A stretch of 9,576 bases of DNA, taken from the NCBI GenBank assembly GCA_938004025.1, contig CALKXC010000187.1:1-9576 (forward strand), read 5' to 3'. The notes beneath the pieces were generated by a model. It was not told where the DNA came from and made no database searches. It saw only the letters and a list, made by a program, of their open reading frames with translations. Source of the DNA: an uncultured Leucothrix sp. GTDB taxonomy: Bacteria; Pseudomonadota; Gammaproteobacteria; Thiotrichales; Thiotrichaceae. The stretch's first letter is position 1, and each line of letters opens with the position of its first letter. This document shows positions 5,193 through 9,576 of the stretch, piece after piece. Position numbers and translations under genes: made by a program.

Positions 5193-5711
5193 CTAATCTG
5201 CAGAATCCAGCGTTCGCTTTGCGTGCTCTTTTTCTTCTTTTTGGACTTCACCAAGCTCAGTACCATCTAACTTAAACCGTGGTCCACCTCGGATTATATT
5301 CTGCAAATAGTTTTTATTTTTTGTATGACGATGCAATAGTTTTTTAATCGCTCGCTTACTAATATCAATCTTTTTAGAGGCAAGAAACTCTACAATCTGC
5401 TCATCGACACCAATCGAAAGAGGACGACGACGACGCCAGACTGAAAAGCTTTCAGCAAGCAAACGCTTAAGCTCTCGCGATTGTCGCTCGGACGGTGAAA
5501 GCTTACTGTCTTTTAACGCTTTCTTTTGCGCTTGAGACTGCATTTTTATTACACGTTTTTTACCACGTGTAAATTCCTTCACTTCATCTCCATTAGGCCT
5601 TAGTTGCTTAGGAGTTTCAACGACAGGCTTAACATCATCTGCAGCAACAGGGACTTCCTTTTTAGCTTTACGCTTAAGAGAAAGTGTTTTACGTGGTTTA
5701 ACATCTGTCAT
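5193..5711 (-). CDS. proQ: ProQ/FinO-domain RNA-binding protein
   Basis: A putative RNA chaperone of the ProQ/FinO family, whose members bind structured sRNAs and mRNA 3' ends. The start is taken as ATG at 5711 (172 aa), with GGGA about nine bases upstream; an in-frame start at 5762 lacks this and would run through promoter-like DNA. The N-terminal half (1-75) is very basic and low in complexity, with TLSLKRKA near the start. The FinO/ProQ domain covers about 78-165: FSVWRRRRPLSIGVDEQI, then ISKRAIKKLLHRHTKNKNYL and GGPRFKLDGTELGEV, the family's most recognisable block. The C-terminal Tudor-like domain of E. coli ProQ is absent, so this is a short-form member, like several in other gammaproteobacteria. 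The symbol marks the family, not proven orthology with E. coli proQ. Confidence 0.85.
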   Translation of the reverse strand: MTDVKPRKTLSLKRKAKKEVPVAADDVKPVVETPKQLRPNGDEVKEFTRGKKRVIKMQSQAQKKALKDSKLSPSERQSRELKRLLAESFSVWRRRRPLSIGVDEQIVEFLASKKIDISKRAIKKLLHRHTKNKNYLQNIIRGGPRFKLDGTELGEVQKEEKEHAKRTLDSAD

Positions 5712-5753
5712 TTCTGTATTCCCGAATCGTGGATTCCAATACCTAATAGTCGA

Positions 5754-5775
5754 GTGTAACAAATTTTTTGTTCAC
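5754..5775 (-). promoter_or_regulatory. dyad upstream of proQ
   Basis: On the minus strand GTG-AACAAA and TTTGTT-A-CAC form an imperfect dyad about 43-64 bases upstream of the proQ start. Position and symmetry fit an operator or promoter element; no regulator family is recognisable and I found no well-spaced -35/-10 pair. Confidence 0.3.
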
Positions 5776-5867
5776 ATTACGCTAGGGATCGTTAATTTTA
5801 AGTGAAGAATGAGCGAAAAGAGGGGAAATTAAGCTTAACGGCAAGAAAAACATAGAAAGTATAAGCT

Positions 5868-5888
5868 TTTCAACTGATTAAGTTGAAA
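5868..5888. repeat. 8-bp inverted repeat TTTCAACT / AGTTGAAA
   Basis: Perfect arms around a five-base GATTA loop in the 215-base spacer between proQ and tRNA-Ser. It lies just downstream of the tRNA terminator in minus-strand reading. No U-tract follows on either strand, so it is not called a terminator; it could be a backup pause or an operator for proQ. Confidence 0.4.
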
Positions 5889-5890
5889 CC

Positions 5891-5920
5891 AAAAACGGGT
5901 TACAGAAACTGCAACCCGTT
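5891..5920 (-). terminator. intrinsic terminator after tRNA-Ser(GGA)
   Basis: On the minus strand AACGGGTTGCAG pairs with CTGTAACCCGTT (12 bp, one G-U) around TTT, followed by a T run (5895-5891). It begins seven bases past the tRNA CCA end. The plus strand has no T run after the stem. Confidence 0.9.
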
Positions 5921-5926
5921 AAAATT

Positions 5927-6017
5927 TGGCGGAGAAAGAGGGATTCGAACCCTCGATAGGCTATTAACCTATACACGCTTTCCAAGCGTGCTCCTTAAGC
6001 CACTCGGACACTTCTCC
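5927..6017 (-). tRNA. tRNA-Ser (anticodon GGA)
   Basis: A class II tRNA with acceptor GGAGAAG/TTTCTCC. The anticodon arm is CACGC-TTGGAAA-GCGTG, giving anticodon GGA, which reads UCC and UCU. It has a long extra arm (ATAGG/CCTAT), the T-arm sequence GGTTCGAATCC, and encoded CCA. Its acceptor and T arm are nearly the same as in the tRNA-Ser(GCU) at 28-119, as expected for seryl-tRNA synthetase recognition. Confidence 0.97.
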
Positions 6018-6029
6018 GTAAGGGGGCGC

Positions 6030-6058
6030 AGATTACCGCATATCTAGGCCTTTGACAA
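6030..6058 (-). promoter_or_regulatory. tRNA-Ser(GGA) promoter overlapping the 3' end of rsuA
   Basis: On the minus strand TTGTCA (6058-6053), a 17-base spacer and TAATCT (6035-6030), followed by the GC-rich discriminator GCGCCCCC and a predicted start near 6023, six bases before the tRNA. The -35 hexamer is made of the Leu-Ser codons near the rsuA C-terminus, so the promoter is embedded in coding sequence. Confidence 0.7.
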
Positions 6059-6739
6059 GTCAATCTCCTGAGGGGATAAATGTCGCCATGCGCCTTGTTC
6101 TAACCCAGGATCAAGCTCTATATGCCCGATAGCTTCGCGATGAAGCCCAACAACTTCATTCCCTACAGCAAGCAGCATTCTTTTAACTTGGTGATAACGA
6201 CCTTCGGTGATGTGTAGAATAATTTTTTGGGAGTCTAGAACGTCAACAACTGCCGGTTTCGTAAGCTTTTTTTCGCCTTCCAACATAATCCCCTGCTCTA
6301 ACAGCTGCTTTGCTTCTGGCGTAATAGTTTCAGCTAAGTCAACTCGGTAGCGCTTGCTATGCTCATGCTTTGGCGATGTAAGGCGATGAGACCATTTGCC
6401 ATCATCAGTTGCAATTAGCAGTCCTGTTGTATCTTTATCCAACCTACCCGCTACATGCAGCTGCTCACGACGGGGTACAAGTAGGTAATCGAATACGGTT
6501 AAGGTGTTTTTGTCCTTATTTGCACTGACGCAGCCAAGGGGCTTATTAAGCATGTAATAACGGGGTTTTGGTGCGCTTATAGTGGTTCCTAGGTAAATGA
6601 CCTGATTTTCTTCAGTTACCTTGACGGTTCCCTTTTGAGCAACGACTCCGTCAACAGTTACATCACCCTGACGTATTGCTTTGCTTGCCTGAGAACGCGT
6701 CAGATTGGACGCGTTACTCAACAACTTATCTAGACGCAT
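6044..6739 (-). CDS. rsuA: 16S rRNA pseudouridine(516) synthase RsuA
   Basis: Converts U516 of 16S rRNA to pseudouridine during small-subunit assembly. It has 231 aa from ATG at 6739, equal to E. coli RsuA, and starts MRLDKLL as that family does. A TTG directly before the ATG (6742), touching the purA stop, is the only alternative. No Shine-Dalgarno sequence is visible, so translational coupling to purA, only three bases away, is likely. The S4 RNA-binding domain is at about 1-50. The catalytic core has YYMLNKPLGCVSA, then HVAGRLDKDTTGLLIATDDG with catalytic Asp101, then TSPKHEHSKRYRV and EGRYHQVKRML. The RsuA-type DDGKWSHRLTSP points to RsuA rather than RluB, RluE or RluF. It is the last protein gene of the cluster. 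Confidence 0.93.
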   Translation of the reverse strand: MRLDKLLSNASNLTRSQASKAIRQGDVTVDGVVAQKGTVKVTEENQVIYLGTTISAPKPRYYMLNKPLGCVSANKDKNTLTVFDYLLVPRREQLHVAGRLDKDTTGLLIATDDGKWSHRLTSPKHEHSKRYRVDLAETITPEAKQLLEQGIMLEGEKKLTKPAVVDVLDSQKIILHITEGRYHQVKRMLLAVGNEVVGLHREAIGHIELDPGLEQGAWRHLSPQEIDLSKA

Positions 6740-6742
6740 CAA

Positions 6743-8059
<1,317 letters not shown>

Positions 8060-8077
8060 CTAACGTTTCTTTCGATT

Positions 8078-9271
8078 CTAAGTCGCAGGAACTATTTGCC
8101 ATTGCCCTGAACTTTGCTCAATCACTCGATCACAGCCTTGCGAACTTGCAGGTATTTGATCCTGTGACACTAATTGACGAATGACGACTTCGCCTTGCTC
8201 TCTCAATGTTGTTATTAAGGCTAAGAGCTCAGGATCGTCACCTACCGGTGCCAATATTCCACTACTGTCTAATGGCGTATCAACCAATCCCTTCAATTCT
8301 AATAAAGTCCTAAGGTTACAACTAAAACCTGTTGCTGGGCGTGAGTTACCAAAGTTTTCGCCAATACCATCATAGCGCCCGCCCCTAGCAATCTCTCTAC
8401 CATTCTCGGGAATGTAAGCGGCGTAAACTATTCCAGTATGGTAGGTGTAACCTCTCATTTCTGCTAAATCAAGGTTAACCACTAATGATGGATAAGCTTG
8501 CATCAGCTTTTCAACTAACTGCTTAAGGTAACTTAGAGACTCTGAAATTTCTGGGCTTGCAACACTCAATTTTTTTGCTGCCTCGCCCTCAAGCAAAGCT
8601 ATATCGCCATGAAGCCTAGGTAAGGATTTTAACAAATCACAGCTAGATGCATCAAAAGAAGACTGTTCTAACCAACGGTCAATTTCAGGTAATGATTTTC
8701 GCTCAAGTTGATCCAAATACGTTTTTTCTTGAGCCGCTGACAAGCCTACTTGGGCCACTAAAGCCCTAAGGATTCCAACATGACCCAGATCTAAAACAAT
8801 CTTTTTAGAGCTAGCAAGTTGCAAAGTTTCAATCATTAATGCAATGACTTCAAAATCACTTTCCAAGCCAGCATGACCAAAAAGCTCAGCTCCAACCTGA
8901 ATGGGTGAACGAGATCCCCCCGCTACAGCACTGTGAGTGCGCAGAACCGAACCGATATAGCAGAGCCTGTTGGGTTGATTTGGAAGCAGAGACATTCCAT
9001 GAGAATCTATTCGAGCAACTTGCGGAGTGATATCAGCCCGCAAACCCATCATCCGACCATTAGTTTGATCCGTAATTTTAAACGTTTGAAGATCAAGCTG
9101 TGATCCCATCGCAATGCTTAGCGACTCAAGATACTCAACCAAAGGCGGCATAACAAAACGATACCCCCAGCCTCGATATAAATCCAAGAGCTCTCTTCGC
9201 ATTGCTTCAAGAGCCTCTGCTTCTGCAGGCAAGGATTCGTTAATTCCATCAGGAAGCAACCAGTATTTCAT
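8078..9271 (-). CDS. hisZ: ATP phosphoribosyltransferase regulatory subunit
   Basis: HisZ is a catalytically inactive relative of histidyl-tRNA synthetase. It forms a complex with short-form HisG, enabling and regulating the first step of histidine synthesis. At 397 aa from ATG at 9271 it has the usual length. The start WLLPDGI is typical. Family markers are YLESL, DLQTFKITDQ, GLRADITPQVARID (76-89), class II core strand RLCYIGSVLRT (102-112), QVGAELFG (125-132), RGYTYHTGIVYAAY and ARGGRYDGIGENFG (295-308). The C-terminal part lacks a recognisable tRNA anticodon-binding domain, as expected for HisZ rather than HisS. Its presence predicts a short HisG elsewhere in the genome. It sits 22 bases after DUF2065 and is probably cotranscribed with hflC and purA. 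Confidence 0.96.
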   Translation of the reverse strand: MKYWLLPDGINESLPAEAEALEAMRRELLDLYRGWGYRFVMPPLVEYLESLSIAMGSQLDLQTFKITDQTNGRMMGLRADITPQVARIDSHGMSLLPNQPNRLCYIGSVLRTHSAVAGGSRSPIQVGAELFGHAGLESDFEVIALMIETLQLASSKKIVLDLGHVGILRALVAQVGLSAAQEKTYLDQLERKSLPEIDRWLEQSSFDASSCDLLKSLPRLHGDIALLEGEAAKKLSVASPEISESLSYLKQLVEKLMQAYPSLVVNLDLAEMRGYTYHTGIVYAAYIPENGREIARGGRYDGIGENFGNSRPATGFSCNLRTLLELKGLVDTPLDSSGILAPVGDDPELLALITTLREQGEVVIRQLVSQDQIPASSQGCDRVIEQSSGQWQIVPAT

Positions 9272-9293
9272 GTCAAACGATTCTCGTGTGGCA

Positions 9294-9485
9294 TTAAATC
9301 AAAAAGAGTATTATCAAGCCTGCAACCATACTGCCGAACCCCATCAGACGTAAAGACTTATCCGGCATTTCCAGAACACTTTTATACACTTCTTTTAATT
9401 TGGAGGGGGCTAAGAAGGGTAGAATCCCTTCGATAATGAGCACCAAGGCAAGAGCAGCTAAAAGATCATTCCAATTTAGATTCAC
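9294..9485 (-). CDS. DUF2065 (YjeT-like) small inner-membrane protein
   Basis: A 63-aa protein with two hydrophobic stretches. The first is about residues 8-26 (LAALALVLIIEGILPFLAP) and includes the conserved Glu-Gly; the second is about 48-63 (MGFGSMVAGLIILFLI). The link is a short charged loop with LKEVYKSVLEMPDKSLR. This matches the YjeT family, normally encoded between hflC and hisZ or purA; its function is unknown. The start codon is GTG at 9485, with a modest AGAGCAG ribosome site upstream. Forty-one bases separate its start from the end of the hflC stop. Confidence 0.85.
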   Translation of the reverse strand: MNLNWNDLLAALALVLIIEGILPFLAPSKLKEVYKSVLEMPDKSLRLMGFGSMVAGLIILFLI

Positions 9486-9524
9486 TATTAACTGCTCTTG
9501 ATTGATATTGTGCGACTTAAATGA

Positions 9525-9576
9525 TTATTGGGTTTTCTGCTTAAAGTAGCGGAAAAACTCAGAGTCAGGATCCATA
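9525..9576 (-). CDS. hflC: HflC C-terminus (partial, runs off the window)
   Basis: The last 16 codons and the TAA stop of a gene entering from the right edge, ending MDPDSEFFRYFKQKTQ. DPDSEFFRYF is the characteristic C-terminal signature of HflC, the SPFH-domain partner of HflK that modulates the FtsH protease in the inner membrane. The position just upstream of DUF2065 and hisZ supports this. The start and the membrane anchor lie outside the window. Confidence 0.85.
   Translation of the reverse strand, partial: MDPDSEFFRYFKQKTQ

Overview
The window looks like a chromosomal segment of a marine-type gammaproteobacterium. Base composition is moderate (roughly low-40s % GC by eye). The order hflC - DUF2065 - hisZ - purA is a classic gammaproteobacterial arrangement, and the proteins resemble Pseudomonas/Oceanospirillales homologues. 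I do not recognise the genus. No insertion sequence, phage, CRISPR array or conjugation gene was seen. The protein-coding content is mostly housekeeping.

Layout. 1-330: tRNA-Ser(GCU) and tRNA-Arg(ACG) on the + strand. The Arg gene appears to have its own stringent-type promoter, and a two-way terminator follows. 339-1601: moeA (molybdenum cofactor insertion), minus strand. 1750-2637: a class 3 (fungal-type) lipase, plus strand, divergent from moeA. 2638-3360: about 720 bases without a convincing protein gene but rich in RNA-like structure. 3361-4296: a GcvA-like LysR-family regulator, plus strand. 4306-5082: ferredoxin/flavodoxin-NADP reductase (fpr), converging on the regulator. 5193-5711: a ProQ/FinO-domain RNA chaperone, minus strand. 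5891-6017: tRNA-Ser(GGA) with a strong terminator, minus strand. 6044-9576: the minus-strand cluster hflC (tail only) - DUF2065 - hisZ - purA - rsuA, which reads into the tRNA-Ser.

The most interesting stretch is 2770-3245. On the plus strand a good sigma70-like promoter (TTGCCG-17-TATCAT) precedes a roughly 160-nt non-coding transcript that ends in a strong intrinsic terminator. On the minus strand there are two short modules about 200 bases apart. Each has the same 18-base element, AGATGATTTCCTCCTCCT, followed by a GC-rich hairpin with a different sequence and then a U-rich run ending in TTTTTAG. This is the architecture of sibling regulatory sRNAs: a conserved single-stranded C/U-rich seed, complementary to Shine-Dalgarno-like AGGAGGA sequences, followed by an intrinsic terminator. 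The plus-strand RNA converges on them and carries GAGGAAA and AGGAG tracts that could pair with the seed. Module 3 sits divergent from the LysR gene, a common layout for LysR targets. Function is inference from architecture; the repeats, stems and U-tracts are directly visible.

How the genes relate. The purA/hisZ/rsuA run joins purine and histidine biosynthesis to rRNA modification, as is common in this lineage. Fpr supplies electrons between NADPH and ferredoxin/flavodoxin and is commonly tied to oxidative stress; the LysR gene beside it may be its regulator. ProQ is an RNA-binding protein, and in relatives hfq lies upstream of hflKC (outside this window), so proteins able to serve the sRNAs are plausibly nearby.
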